From contig NZ_JBLZPK010000039.1 in NCBI RefSeq assembly GCF_049199905.1, forward strand, positions 106,138 to 170,137: a stretch of 64,000 nt of DNA, read 5' to 3'. The position numbers were made by a program, and so were the translations under genes. The DNA is from Shinella sp032095155. GTDB lineage: Bacteria > Pseudomonadota > Alphaproteobacteria > Rhizobiales > Rhizobiaceae. This document shows, one piece after another, positions 32,511 to 41,492 of this stretch (positions within the stretch are counted from its first letter, which is position 1; each line of letters opens with the position of its first letter). Below the pieces are notes generated by a model. That model was given only the letters and a program-made list of their open reading frames with translations, had not been told where the DNA came from and ran no database searches.

Positions 32511-33404
32511 CTACAGGCCGTAACAGGCGGGTTCATCGAGGTCGCGAAGAAGGCTAGAGCCGGAAGGATGCCAGTCGAGCAGGGTGCGGGTCCGTGCGCT
32601 GGAAGCTGCCATATCAGCGCCCGCCATCGCCGCGAACCAGCCGAAATGTTCGCGCGGGCGCGCCTCGACGGCAAGGCCGAGCCGGCGGCCGATTGCGCTG
32701 GCGATTTCCTTGAACGGAACGGCCTCGTCGGCGACGGCATGGTAGACGTCTTCCGTCACGCCCTGCTCCAGCGCGAGCCGGTAGACGCGAGCGGCATCCA
32801 GCCTGTGAACGCCTGACCAGCAGTTTTCTGTATCCTCGATATAGGCCGACACCCCGGTCTCCCGCGCCACCTTTATGAGGATCGGCACGAAGCCGTAGTC
32901 GCCGATCCCGTGGACCGATGGGGCAAGCCGCACGGTTGCCGCGTGCACGCCCCGTGCGGCAAGCGCTCTTGCAGCGGTTTCGGACTTGCGAGGAGCAGCG
33001 GGATTGGGGAGGTCTGTCTCGGTGGCGCCCCTTGTCAAGCCGGACAGGCCCGACGTGACCAGCAGCGGCCGTTCCGATCCTTCGAGCGCGCCGCCGAGCG
33101 TTTCGATTACATGCTGATCCTGTGCGGCGTTTTGGAGAAACCTCGGAAAACCCTGATGATCCACGGAATGGATGAAGTCATGGTTGAAGGCCGTGTGGAT
33201 GACGGCATCCGCTGCCGAAGCCGCCTGGCGCAGGATCTCGATGTCTTCGAGCGATCCCTGGACGATGTCGGCGCCGGCGGCGGCAAGAGGCGCTGCCTTT
33301 TCCGGGGAGCGGGCGAGCCCGGTGACGCGATGGCCGGCGCGCAGAAGGTCGTCGGCAATGGCCGAGCCGACCCAGCCGGTCACTCCCGTTATGAATACAT
33401 GCAT
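32511..33404 (-). CDS. NAD(P)-dependent epimerase/dehydratase family (extended SDR)
   Basis: A 297-residue extended short-chain dehydrogenase. The cofactor motif TGVTGWVGSAI is at residues 6-16. DAVIHTAFNHDF replaces the usual NNAG-like stretch. I see no canonical YxxxK: the expected region reads APRKSETAARAL, so the active-site Tyr is missing or shifted, as in the atypical SDR subfamily. It follows the O-methyltransferase gene by 44 bp on the same strand, divergent from a TetR gene. The substrate is unknown. Confidence 0.75.
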   Translation of the reverse strand: MHVFITGVTGWVGSAIADDLLRAGHRVTGLARSPEKAAPLAAAGADIVQGSLEDIEILRQAASAADAVIHTAFNHDFIHSVDHQGFPRFLQNAAQDQHVIETLGGALEGSERPLLVTSGLSGLTRGATETDLPNPAAPRKSETAARALAARGVHAATVRLAPSVHGIGDYGFVPILIKVARETGVSAYIEDTENCWSGVHRLDAARVYRLALEQGVTEDVYHAVADEAVPFKEIASAIGRRLGLAVEARPREHFGWFAAMAGADMAASSARTRTLLDWHPSGSSLLRDLDEPACYGL

Positions 33405-33448
33405 GGCGTTACTCCAGGTCTTGGGGGATTTGTAAGGGGAAGGCGGGT

Positions 33449-34105
33449 TCATCCGATCCGCATCGACAGTTCCACATCGTCCGCAAAGGGCACCGAGAGA
33501 TAGCCCGAGGTGGCCGAGCGGACATGGGCGAGGTAGTCGGGGCTGTCATCGGCGTTGTCGGCGACGATAAGCGCACCGGGCTTGAGGCGGTCTTCCACCA
33601 AAGTGAGAATATCGCGGTAGAGGGCCTTGGCGCCGTCGAGCAGCAGCAGGTCGATCTTCTGGGGAAGATCGGTGCTGAGGGTCTTGAGCGCATCACCCTC
33701 GCGGATGTCGACGAGATCGGCAAGGCCGCCATCGACCAGGTTCCGGCGTGCCCGCTTGACTTTCGACGGCTCGAACTCGCTGGTGATCAGCCGCCCGCCG
33801 CCATTGTCCCGCAGGGCGGCGGCAAGGTGGAGCGTCGAAATGCCGAAGGATGTGCCAAACTCCACGATCGATTTGGCGCCGCTGCTGCGGGTCAGCATGT
33901 AAAGCAGCGTCCCCGTTTCGCGCGAAACCGGGAGCCAGAGGTCCTTCAGGCGCCCGTAGAGATCGAGATATTCGGTCTTGCTGCGGATGAGGCGTTCCCG
34001 CTCGGCGCGTGAAAATGATGCCATCGCCGGGCTGGTGGCCGCATCGGCCTCCACGAACAGGCGGTCGAGGAGGGAGGCGAGCGGTTCTGTCGTCAGGGTG
34101 TTCAT
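33449..34105 (-). CDS. SAM-dependent O-methyltransferase
   Basis: A 218-residue class I methyltransferase of the catechol/caffeoyl-CoA-O-methyltransferase-like group. The SAM-binding region is IVEFGTSFGISTLHLA (about residues 83-98), with ITSEFEPSKVKRARRNL following and the metal-site-like DLLLLDGAKALY near residue 150. Start ATG 34105 has GGAG about 10 bases ahead. Probably co-transcribed with the SDR gene and controlled by the divergent TetR regulator. Confidence 0.8.
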   Translation of the reverse strand: MNTLTTEPLASLLDRLFVEADAATSPAMASFSRAERERLIRSKTEYLDLYGRLKDLWLPVSRETGTLLYMLTRSSGAKSIVEFGTSFGISTLHLAAALRDNGGGRLITSEFEPSKVKRARRNLVDGGLADLVDIREGDALKTLSTDLPQKIDLLLLDGAKALYRDILTLVEDRLKPGALIVADNADDSPDYLAHVRSATSGYLSVPFADDVELSMRIG

Positions 34106-34192
34106 GAAAACTCCGTCAGGAAGGGGGCTTGTGCTGAAATCCAAAATACGAATAATTCATCGCATTCGCTAATCGCATTCCCGGACGCCCCG

Positions 34193-34834
34193 ATGACCGA
34201 ACGGCCAACTGTCGGAATATCCTCAAGAAAACAGCCGAGGCAGGCGCGCTCGAACGAACTTGTTCAGGCCATTTTGCAGGCTGCTGTTCAGGTTCTGGCG
34301 GAGGAGGGGGCGCAGAGATTTACCACCGCGCGGGTGGCGGAAAGAGCCGGCGTCAGCATCGGATCGCTCTATCAGTACTTTCCCAACAAGGCTTCGATCC
34401 TGTTCCGCCTGCAGAGCGACGAGTGGAAGGAGACCACGGATCTCCTGGTCCGCATTCTGGATGACCGCACACAGCCGCCGCTCCAGCGATTGCGAGACCT
34501 CGTCCATGCCTTCATCCGGTCCGAATGCGAGGAGGCGACGGTCCGTGTTGCGCTCGACGACGCCGCCCCGCTGTATCGCGATGCGCCGGAGGCCCGCGCG
34601 GCGAAGGAGGCCGGCGATCCGATTTTCGAACGGTTCCTGCTGGAGGTGCTTCCGAGCAGCAGCGCCGCCGCTCGGCAGACGGCCGCGGACCTGATCCTGA
34701 CGACGATGAGCACGGTCGGCAAGGAATTTTCAGAAACGCCGCGAAACCAAGCGGAAATCGAGGCCTATGCCGATGCCATGGCCGATATGTTCTGCACCTA
34801 TATCGGCGGCATGACTGACAAGGGGGCATCCTAG
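34193..34834 (+). CDS. TetR-family regulator
   Basis: A 213-residue repressor. The TetR helix-turn-helix lies at about residues 20-65 (QRFTTARVAERAGVSIGSLY and QYFPNKASILFRL). The C-terminal ligand-binding domain is family-typical. It is divergent from the O-methyltransferase/SDR pair across an 87-bp AT-rich gap that contains repeats of CGCATTC (34160s-34170s), which I would not call an operator with confidence. Confidence 0.88.
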   Translation: MTERPTVGISSRKQPRQARSNELVQAILQAAVQVLAEEGAQRFTTARVAERAGVSIGSLYQYFPNKASILFRLQSDEWKETTDLLVRILDDRTQPPLQRLRDLVHAFIRSECEEATVRVALDDAAPLYRDAPEARAAKEAGDPIFERFLLEVLPSSSAAARQTAADLILTTMSTVGKEFSETPRNQAEIEAYADAMADMFCTYIGGMTDKGAS

Positions 34835-34850
34835 GACCGCGAGACAGGAC

Positions 34851-35933
34851 CTAGTGCACCATGAAGCGGGAGCTGAACGGCAGGCTGGCCGCACCGACAG
34901 CTTTTGGCGCCGCGGAGGTCCGGCCGACGACGGCATTGACCGACGGAATTTCCTGCCGGACGAGATTGCATAGCGCGCTACAGATCTCGGGCGGAACGAA
35001 GGACGATAGCAGGACGGTCTTTAGCTCGATGAATTGCAGCAGCGCCTGCGTCGATTTGATGAGGCTTTCCGCGCAGGCCTGCTGCCAATCGGCGAGCGCC
35101 GGCCCCATTGGCGGCCACGAGGGGTGCTGTTCCCAGAGTCTCGCCGCAGCCGGATCGCCGGCCGGCAGAGCGCGCTCCAGCGCCAGCACGCCAACGTCGT
35201 AGCTCAGCGGCGAATTGCCGTTGTATATCTGATGGTTGAGCACGAGGCGGCCATGCAGGCGGGCGCCGAGATAGAAGAACAGGAAGTCCTGCAATTGCCG
35301 CGCGGTGCCGAACAGGCTTTCGCCGCCGGCGGCCGCGGTGATGTCGTTCTGCACGAAGACGGGAAGGCCAAGCTCGGTTTCCAGATAGCGGTGCAGCACG
35401 TCATGATCCGGGCCGGAGCGGATCGGTGGGGTCGGCAGTGCAAGGCCGACGCCGGCGATGCGGCCCTGCCGGCTTTCCGAAAGGCCGGCGATGGCCTGGT
35501 GGATTTCGAGCGCCAGCGCCTCCGGTGCATCGAACGTGTCGGCCGTCTTGTGCGGCATCACGCGCTGATGCTGCACGTTGCCGATGAAATCGACGACGAC
35601 GATATGGGTGTTGCGATAACCGACGCTGACGCCGACGGAATAGGCGCCCTCGGAATTCAGCATCAGCGGCGTGGTGGGCGGACCGACGCGGCCCTTCTGC
35701 GCCTCGCCGCGCACGACGAGGCCTTCCTGTTCGAGCGAACGAACGATGACGGAAATCGTCTGCGCCGAAAGGCCGGTCTTTTCACCGATTTCGAGCCGGG
35801 TGGTTGCCTCGTTCTGCAGAAGCAGCGAGAGGACCAGGCGCTCGTTATGGCTGCGCACGCTCAGCGAATTGAGGCCGCTGGCGCGATCGGCGATGCGAAG
35901 CGGGTTGGGCGGCGCGAAACGCATATCAGGCAA
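34851..35933 (-). CDS. ROK-family transcriptional regulator
   Basis: A 360-residue repressor. The winged helix is at about residues 30-90 (EIGEKTGLSAQTISVIVRSL) and the ROK sugar-kinase-like domain fills the rest. The start is TTG at 35933, chosen because AAGGAG lies seven bases ahead, while the in-frame ATG at 35924 has no ribosome-binding site. The zinc-binding Cys motif of classic ROK proteins is not evident. It is upstream of the SGNH esterase gene in the map and near a ribose-type importer, so it probably controls that locus in response to the imported sugar. Confidence 0.85.
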   Translation of the reverse strand: MPDMRFAPPNPLRIADRASGLNSLSVRSHNERLVLSLLLQNEATTRLEIGEKTGLSAQTISVIVRSLEQEGLVVRGEAQKGRVGPPTTPLMLNSEGAYSVGVSVGYRNTHIVVVDFIGNVQHQRVMPHKTADTFDAPEALALEIHQAIAGLSESRQGRIAGVGLALPTPPIRSGPDHDVLHRYLETELGLPVFVQNDITAAAGGESLFGTARQLQDFLFFYLGARLHGRLVLNHQIYNGNSPLSYDVGVLALERALPAGDPAAARLWEQHPSWPPMGPALADWQQACAESLIKSTQALLQFIELKTVLLSSFVPPEICSALCNLVRQEIPSVNAVVGRTSAAPKAVGAASLPFSSRFMVH

Positions 35934-35977
35934 GGGCGCGCTCCTTCCCGGAAAGGGCGATGATCAGGGGGCAGGGC

Positions 35978-36628
35978 TTACGCATCGGCCCACCCGATGG
36001 CCAGAACTTCCTGTGCCAGCGCTTCGCCGAGCTGGCGATGCGCGGCCTCGTCGATATGGAAACCATCGGCCGGCGAGCATTGGCAGACCGTACCGGCGTC
36101 GAAGAAATGCGCCTCCAGCGAATCCGCCATGATCTCGAATTCCAGCGCCAGCTTGCGGGATTTCTCCTGCGCGCCGGAGAAGATCGATTCCCATTCGCGC
36201 AGGTCGTCGAGCATCGGCGGCGGGGCGACGATCATGATTTCCGGGTCGTGGCCGGCCGGTCCCGGCGAGAGCTCGCGGATATCGTGCACGAGGCAGCCGA
36301 TGCCCATGGCGACTTCCGACGGCGGCATGTTGAAGCGCCGCTTCAGGTCGTTGGTGCCGAGCATGATGATGATGAGATCGAGCGGCGTGTGGCTTTGCAG
36401 GCAGGGGCGCAGGTAGGTGCGGCCGTTTTTCAGCGCGCCCTCGATCGGGTCGTCATGCACGGTCGTGCGGCCGCTCAGGCCTTCCTCGATCACCTGCCAG
36501 CCGGGGCCGAGCAGGCTTTCCAGCACGCCGCCCCAGCGCTGCCCGCGGGCATAGCGTTCGAGCGGTCCGCGGCCAGGAATCTGGCCGTGCGTGTTGGAAT
36601 CCCCGAAACAAAGAACGGTCCGCGTCAC
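35978..36628 (-). CDS. SGNH/GDSL hydrolase (arylesterase type), copy 1
   Basis: A 216-residue cytoplasmic esterase. Block I is CFGDSNTHG (Ser nucleophile near residue 9), block III is IIMLGTNDLK, and block V is DGFHIDEAAH (Asp-His). The GTG at 36628 is used because GGAGGAGACA precedes it and it places the GDS motif at the family's usual position; a frame extending to 36715 lacks this. It is divergent from the sugar importer, whose last gene (41493-42149) is a paralogous esterase. The natural substrate could be an acylated sugar, but this is inference. Confidence 0.85.
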   Translation of the reverse strand: MTRTVLCFGDSNTHGQIPGRGPLERYARGQRWGGVLESLLGPGWQVIEEGLSGRTTVHDDPIEGALKNGRTYLRPCLQSHTPLDLIIIMLGTNDLKRRFNMPPSEVAMGIGCLVHDIRELSPGPAGHDPEIMIVAPPPMLDDLREWESIFSGAQEKSRKLALEFEIMADSLEAHFFDAGTVCQCSPADGFHIDEAAHRQLGEALAQEVLAIGWADA

Positions 36629-36713
36629 TGTCTCCTCCACCGGGCCGCATGCCCGCTTTTCGGGTTCAGACTTCGCATCCGAAGGGGCGATTTGCAAGGA
36701 CGACCTATTATTC

Positions 36714-36726
36714 ATTCAGTCTGAAT
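36714..36726. promoter_or_regulatory. Operator-like inverted repeat before the sugar importer
   Basis: ATTCAG-T-CTGAAT, a perfect 6-bp inverted repeat around one base, in an AT-rich stretch between the divergent SGNH and binding-protein genes. It lies just upstream of a candidate -35 box. It resembles the AT-rich operators of ROK repressors such as Mlc and NagC in form. Confidence 0.5.
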
Positions 36727-36731
36727 AACTA

Positions 36732-36760
36732 TTGACAGGCGAAAGCGCCAGTGCTTTTGT
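36732..36760 (+). promoter_or_regulatory. Candidate promoter of the sugar importer
   Basis: A consensus TTGACA at 36732-36737, then 17 bp, then TTTTGT at 36755-36760. The -35 is perfect and the -10 weak. The first gene starts at 36893. Confidence 0.4.
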
Positions 36761-36892
36761 GACGCTCGGAGGAAAGTTTCAGGTCGTTTCAAAGGCTGTG
36801 CACGAGCACCGGACATGCGTCGCGGGCTGGCGATGCCGCATGCCTTTCGACGGACCTTCCCCCTCGTTGGACGCCTGCTTTGGAGGAGAAGT

Positions 36893-37969
36893 ATGAGCAG
36901 CATCATCAGGAAAATTGGCCTGTCGGTTCTTTTGGCCGGCGTGGTCTTCGCCACGAACAGCTTTGCGCAGGAGGTGCCGCTGCTCGAGGGCGTCACGGTC
37001 CGTGCGGACAACAACCCGACGGTGGAAGAGGGCAAATACAAGAAGGACGCGCCCTGGGTCATCGGCATGAGCAGCTTCGGCGTCAACGCCAACACCTGGA
37101 CCGTGCAGGTGGCGCATGAGGCACAGGCGGCCGCCGATCGCGACAAGCGCATCACGAAGTTCGTGCTGCTCGATGCCGGCTTCGACCAGAAGAAGCAGGT
37201 CGCCGATATCGAGGACCTGATCGCCCAGAAGGTGGATGCGATCATCGTCCAGCCGGTCACCTCGACCTCGGCCAATGCCAGCATTGAGAAGGCCGTCGCG
37301 GCGGGTATCCCGGTCGTGCTGCATACCGGTCGCATCGAATCCGAGGCCTATACGACGGAGATCCAGGGCGGCGCCGAGCATTTCGGCAAGGTCATGGGCG
37401 ACTTCCTCGTCAAGGAACTCGGCGGCAAGGGCAATATCTGGGTGCTGCGGGGTCTCGCCGGCCATCCGGAGGATACCAACCGCTACAACGGCCTGAAGCA
37501 GTCGCTCGAAGGCACCGAGATCAAGATCGCCGCCGAGGAGCATGGCGACTGGCAGTATGACAAGGCCAAGAAGGTCTGCGAGACGCTGTATCTCAACGAT
37601 CCCAATGTCGATGGCATCTGGTCGTCGGGCGCGGATATGACGCGCGCCTGCGTCGACGTGTTCAAGCAGTTCGGCGCGCCCATCCCGCCGATCTCGGGCG
37701 AAGGCAACAACGGCTTCTTCGGCCAGTGGATCGCGGACGGCTTCAAGTCGGTCTCGTCGGAATACAGCCCCGCCCAGGGCGCTGCCGGCATCCGCGCTGC
37801 GGTCGCCCTCCTGGAGGGCAAGGCGCTCCACAAGCACTACGACTATAACCCGCCGGGTTGGGACCTCGAAAAGGTCAAGAAATACTACCGCGACGACCTG
37901 TCGGCCAATGTCTGGTGGCCGTCGGAACTCTCTGAAGAGCAACTCAAAGAGTTCTACGCCAAGCAGTAA
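36893..37969 (+). CDS. Sugar ABC transporter substrate-binding protein (RbsB type)
   Basis: A 358-residue periplasmic receptor with a signal peptide (about 1-26, cleavage after SFA). It is a type I periplasmic-binding-protein fold, with WVIGMSSFGVNANTWTVQVA near residue 55, IIVQPVTSTSANASIEKAV near 115 and NVDGIWSSGADM near 235. TGGAGGAG precedes ATG 36893. First gene of a five-gene unit with an ATPase, two permeases and an esterase. It is likely specific for a pentose-, sugar-alcohol- or glycoside-type ligand; which one cannot be read from sequence. Confidence 0.87.
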   Translation: MSSIIRKIGLSVLLAGVVFATNSFAQEVPLLEGVTVRADNNPTVEEGKYKKDAPWVIGMSSFGVNANTWTVQVAHEAQAAADRDKRITKFVLLDAGFDQKKQVADIEDLIAQKVDAIIVQPVTSTSANASIEKAVAAGIPVVLHTGRIESEAYTTEIQGGAEHFGKVMGDFLVKELGGKGNIWVLRGLAGHPEDTNRYNGLKQSLEGTEIKIAAEEHGDWQYDKAKKVCETLYLNDPNVDGIWSSGADMTRACVDVFKQFGAPIPPISGEGNNGFFGQWIADGFKSVSSEYSPAQGAAGIRAAVALLEGKALHKHYDYNPPGWDLEKVKKYYRDDLSANVWWPSELSEEQLKEFYAKQ

Positions 37970-38030
37970 GGCGGACCACGCCGGGAGGCGGGCGCTCGCC
38001 TGCCTCCCGTCATCCGGACAGAGGAAATCC

Positions 38031-39524
38031 ATGTCGCATCCTATTGAAATGGCCGGGATATCGAAGGCATTCGGCGGCAGCGTCGCGCTTCGCGATGTCT
38101 CGCTGGCGCTGACACCCGGCACCGTGCACGCCCTGATGGGCGAAAACGGTGCCGGCAAATCGACGCTGATGAAGATTCTCGCCGGCGTGCATCAGCCCGA
38201 TAGCGGCGAGATCCGCCGTGCGGGCCGTACCGTCAGCTTCGCCAATCCGCGCGCGGCTCTGGAGGCCGGCATATCCACCGTCTTCCAGGAGCTTTCGCTG
38301 CTTGCGAACATGACGATTGCGGAAAACATGTTTCTTGGCCGCGAGCCCCTGGGGCGGTTTGGCGGTATCGACCGGCGGCGCATGCGTGAGGAGACGAAGG
38401 GTGCGCTCGCGCGTCTTGGCCTCACGCTTGATCCCGACACGCTGGTCTCGGACCTTTCCATCGCCGAACGGCAATTCGTCGAGATCGCCCATGGCATCGA
38501 CGCGGATGCCGATGTTTTTATCCTCGATGAGCCGACCGCAGCGCTCAATGCGGCTGATGTCGATGTGCTCAACCGGCATATCCGGGCATTGCGCGAAGCC
38601 GGCAAGGCCATTGTCTACATCTCTCACCGCATGGATGAGATTTTTGCCATCTGCGACGTGGTGACGGTGCTGAAGGACGGCCAATTGGTCGGCACGCGGC
38701 CGCTCACCGAAATGACGCCGGCCTCGCTGATCGCGATGATGGTCGGGCGTGAACTGGAGGCTCTTTTTCCAGAGCGTGGCGAGGGAGAGGGCGCGGCCGC
38801 ACTCGCCGTATCCGGTCTCAGGCTTCACGCGGATTCAAAACCCTTCTCCTTCATGGTGAAGAAGGGCGAGATCGTCGGCTTTGCCGGGCTCGAAGGGCAG
38901 GGACAGCAGAAGGCGCTGCGCGCGCTGGTCGGGCAGTTTTCCCCGGCCGAAGGCACCGTGTCGCGCCGTGGAAACACCATCCGGCTTCCCGTGCCGAAGG
39001 AAAGCGGCGTGCGGCGCTGGCAGGCGCTCGGCGGCGCCTTCGTGCCGGAAGACCGCAAGGACGAGGGCCTGTTCCTCGATCACTCCGTCGGCCAGAACAT
39101 CGTCGCTGCCTTGCATGCCGCCCGCCCGGCCCTGAAGGCGTCAAAGCGTTACAGTGCCGTGATTGCGGAAACGATGCGACGGCTGAACGTTAAGGCGTCG
39201 GGACCATCCGCCATGGTCGGCGCGCTCTCCGGCGGCAACCAGCAGAAGGTGCTGCTCGGGCGCTATCTCGCCACCGATGCCGACCTGCTGCTCATCGAGG
39301 AACCGACGCGCGGCGTCGATGTCGGCGCCAAGGCGGAAATCTACCGGATTCTGCGGGATTTCGCAAAAGCGGGCGGTGCGGTGCTCGTTCTCTCGCGCGA
39401 GACGCTCGAGCTGATCGGCCTCTGCGACCGCCTCTACGTGATCCACGGCAACACGATCGTATCGGAAATGCGCGCTCAGGAAGCAACCGAGCACGGCATT
39501 CTCGATGCGGCGCTGAGCGCATGA
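38031..39524 (+). CDS. Sugar ABC transporter double ATPase (RbsA type)
   Basis: A 497-residue tandem ATPase. The first half has Walker A GENGAGKST (about residues 37-45) and Walker B VFILDEPTAALN. The second half has a degenerate Walker A (FAGLEGQGQQKA), a signature LSGGNQQKVLLGRYL and LLIEEPTRGVDVGAK, the asymmetry normal for RbsA-type proteins. The ribosome-binding site GAGGAAATCC precedes ATG 38031. Confidence 0.9.
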   Translation: MSHPIEMAGISKAFGGSVALRDVSLALTPGTVHALMGENGAGKSTLMKILAGVHQPDSGEIRRAGRTVSFANPRAALEAGISTVFQELSLLANMTIAENMFLGREPLGRFGGIDRRRMREETKGALARLGLTLDPDTLVSDLSIAERQFVEIAHGIDADADVFILDEPTAALNAADVDVLNRHIRALREAGKAIVYISHRMDEIFAICDVVTVLKDGQLVGTRPLTEMTPASLIAMMVGRELEALFPERGEGEGAAALAVSGLRLHADSKPFSFMVKKGEIVGFAGLEGQGQQKALRALVGQFSPAEGTVSRRGNTIRLPVPKESGVRRWQALGGAFVPEDRKDEGLFLDHSVGQNIVAALHAARPALKASKRYSAVIAETMRRLNVKASGPSAMVGALSGGNQQKVLLGRYLATDADLLLIEEPTRGVDVGAKAEIYRILRDFAKAGGAVLVLSRETLELIGLCDRLYVIHGNTIVSEMRAQEATEHGILDAALSA

Positions 39525-39540
39525 CGGACGGAAAAGCCTG

Positions 39541-40512
39541 ATGACATCCTCTTCTTCCACCCTCGGAAAATTGCTCACCGGCCGCGGCAGCCGGCAGGGC
39601 CTGTGGCTTCTGCCCCTGATCATCACACTCGCCATGGCGCTATGGCTCGCCGCCACGACCAGCCAGTTCGGCCAGTGGAGCAATCTCGCCAATCTCGTTG
39701 CGCAGGGCATGCCGTTGCTGATCACGGCGGTCGGGGAGATGTTCGTCGTGCTCGTCGGCGGGCTGGATCTCTCGATTGGCTCGGTCGTCAGCTTCACGAC
39801 GGCCATCCTCGCGCTGGATCTGCCGGGCACTGTCACCATTCCCGGCGTTTTCCTGCTCGCCGGCCTGATCGGTGCCACCAATGGCTACTGCATCACCCGG
39901 CTCAACGTGCATCCGATCGTCGCGACGCTCTCCATGCAATATGTCGTGCTCGGCATCACCCGCGTGTTGCGCCCGGTTTCCGGCGGGAGCGTACCGGACG
40001 GCGTGCGCTGGCTGGTCGAGGGCTCGCTCCTCGGCCTGCCGCTGCCGGTTTTCTGGGGCATCATCACGATCTTCGTCGCCTGGAAGCTGCTCTACGGCTC
40101 GCGCTACGGCCTGCATCTCTTCGCCATCGGCGGTGGCATTGCCTCAGGGTCGAACGATGCCGCGCGCAACTTCGGCATTCCCGCCAATCGCAACATCCTG
40201 CTCGCCTATGTGATCTGCTCATTGTTCGCCGCCCTTGCCGGCGTGTTCCTTGCCGGCCGCATCGTCTCCGGCGATCCGAATGTCGGCCTCCTGATGGAGC
40301 TCGATGCGATCACGGCGGTCGCGATCGGCGGCACGCAGCTTTCCGGCGGCGTCGGCAGCCTGCATGGCACGGTCATCGGCGTTGCGGTTCTCGCCTTGCT
40401 CTCCAACGGCATGAACCTGCTCAACATCACGCCTTTCGTGCAGACGGCGATCAAGGGCGTGCTGCTCATGGCGGTCGTGGCGCTCCAGTCGCGCAAGAAG
40501 ATCGGACTTTGA
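39541..40512 (+). CDS. Sugar ABC permease (RbsC type), first
   Basis: A 323-residue permease with about ten hydrophobic segments. It has the RbsC landmark VGGLDLSIGSVVSF near residue 80 and AVAIGGTQLSGGVGSLHGTVIG near 265. It pairs with the following RbsC-type permease, probably as a heterodimer. Confidence 0.9.
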   Translation: MTSSSSTLGKLLTGRGSRQGLWLLPLIITLAMALWLAATTSQFGQWSNLANLVAQGMPLLITAVGEMFVVLVGGLDLSIGSVVSFTTAILALDLPGTVTIPGVFLLAGLIGATNGYCITRLNVHPIVATLSMQYVVLGITRVLRPVSGGSVPDGVRWLVEGSLLGLPLPVFWGIITIFVAWKLLYGSRYGLHLFAIGGGIASGSNDAARNFGIPANRNILLAYVICSLFAALAGVFLAGRIVSGDPNVGLLMELDAITAVAIGGTQLSGGVGSLHGTVIGVAVLALLSNGMNLLNITPFVQTAIKGVLLMAVVALQSRKKIGL

Positions 40513-40514
40513 CC

Positions 40515-41465
40515 ATGTCGGCTCTCGTCAACTCGACCCTGTTCCGGCGCGTCGCCAAGATCCCGCCATCCTACTATCTGCTCGGCGCGCTGCTGATTAT
40601 CCTCTTCATCGCCCGCCCGCAGATGCTCAATGCCAATGTGCTCGGCGTCTTCGTGCGTCAGGTCGTGCCGCTCGGCATTCTGGTGCTCGGTCAGCTTCTG
40701 GTCATGCGGGTGAAGTCGATCGACCTCTCCGGCGGCGGCGTCATCCTGCTCATCAACTACTGCATCTCGTCCGGCATTTTCCCGGGCGCCTCGCTCGGCT
40801 TCTATGTCGTGCTGGCGCTCGCGATCGGCCTTGCCATCGGCCTGTTCAACGGCCTGATGGTCGCCAAGCGCCGGGTCTCCGCCGTCATCGTCACGCTGGC
40901 GCTGTCCATCGTGCTCGTCGGCTTCGTGCAATATCTGTCGAGCGGCAAGCCGCCGGGCGATGTGCCGAAGATCTTCGCCGAGCTGTTCAACACGCGCTTC
41001 ATCGGCCTGCCGAGCCCGGTCCTGTTCTGGATCGCGCTCACCGCGCTGATGGCGCTGCTCTTGTCGCAGACCGTCTTCGGCCGCTTCGTCGCCGCCGTCG
41101 GGGAAAGCATGCCGGCCGCGCATTTTTCCGGCGTGCCGGTGGAGCGCACGGTCATCCTCGCCCACACGCTCGCCGGCCTCATGGCGGCCATCGCAGCTCT
41201 CGTCCAGACGGCGTCCATCGCGGTCGGCAGCGTGCGCGTCGGGCTCGACCTGCCGATCCTGTCGGTCGCCGCGACCATTCTCGGCGGCGTGGTTTTCGGA
41301 CGGGGCGAGGGTGGCGTCTGGGGGCCGTTCTTCGGCGTGCTCTGCTTCGCCTTCCTTTTCGTCGTGATGACGATGTTCGGCGTGGGGGACGCGGGAAAAC
41401 TCGTCGCCCAGGGCCTGATCATCCTGTTTGCCGCCATCTTTTACGGCCTTCGCGCCGGCAAGTGA
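40515..41465 (+). CDS. Sugar ABC permease (RbsC type), second
   Basis: A 316-residue permease with about ten hydrophobic segments, starting 2 bp after the first permease stop. It shows VKSIDLSGGGVILLINYC (the LSxG region) near residue 72 and AATILGGVVFGRGEGGVWG near 255. Most ribose-type systems use a homodimer, so two distinct permease genes are a modest variation seen in some rhizobial importers. Confidence 0.9.
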   Translation: MSALVNSTLFRRVAKIPPSYYLLGALLIILFIARPQMLNANVLGVFVRQVVPLGILVLGQLLVMRVKSIDLSGGGVILLINYCISSGIFPGASLGFYVVLALAIGLAIGLFNGLMVAKRRVSAVIVTLALSIVLVGFVQYLSSGKPPGDVPKIFAELFNTRFIGLPSPVLFWIALTALMALLLSQTVFGRFVAAVGESMPAAHFSGVPVERTVILAHTLAGLMAAIAALVQTASIAVGSVRVGLDLPILSVAATILGGVVFGRGEGGVWGPFFGVLCFAFLFVVMTMFGVGDAGKLVAQGLIILFAAIFYGLRAGK

Positions 41466-41492
41466 CATCAACAGCCATTCAAGGAGGACCAA

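Noticed and set aside
34140..34180. CGCATTC direct repeats and GAATAATTC near the TetR gene
   Set aside because: Too short and irregular to call an operator from a single sequence.
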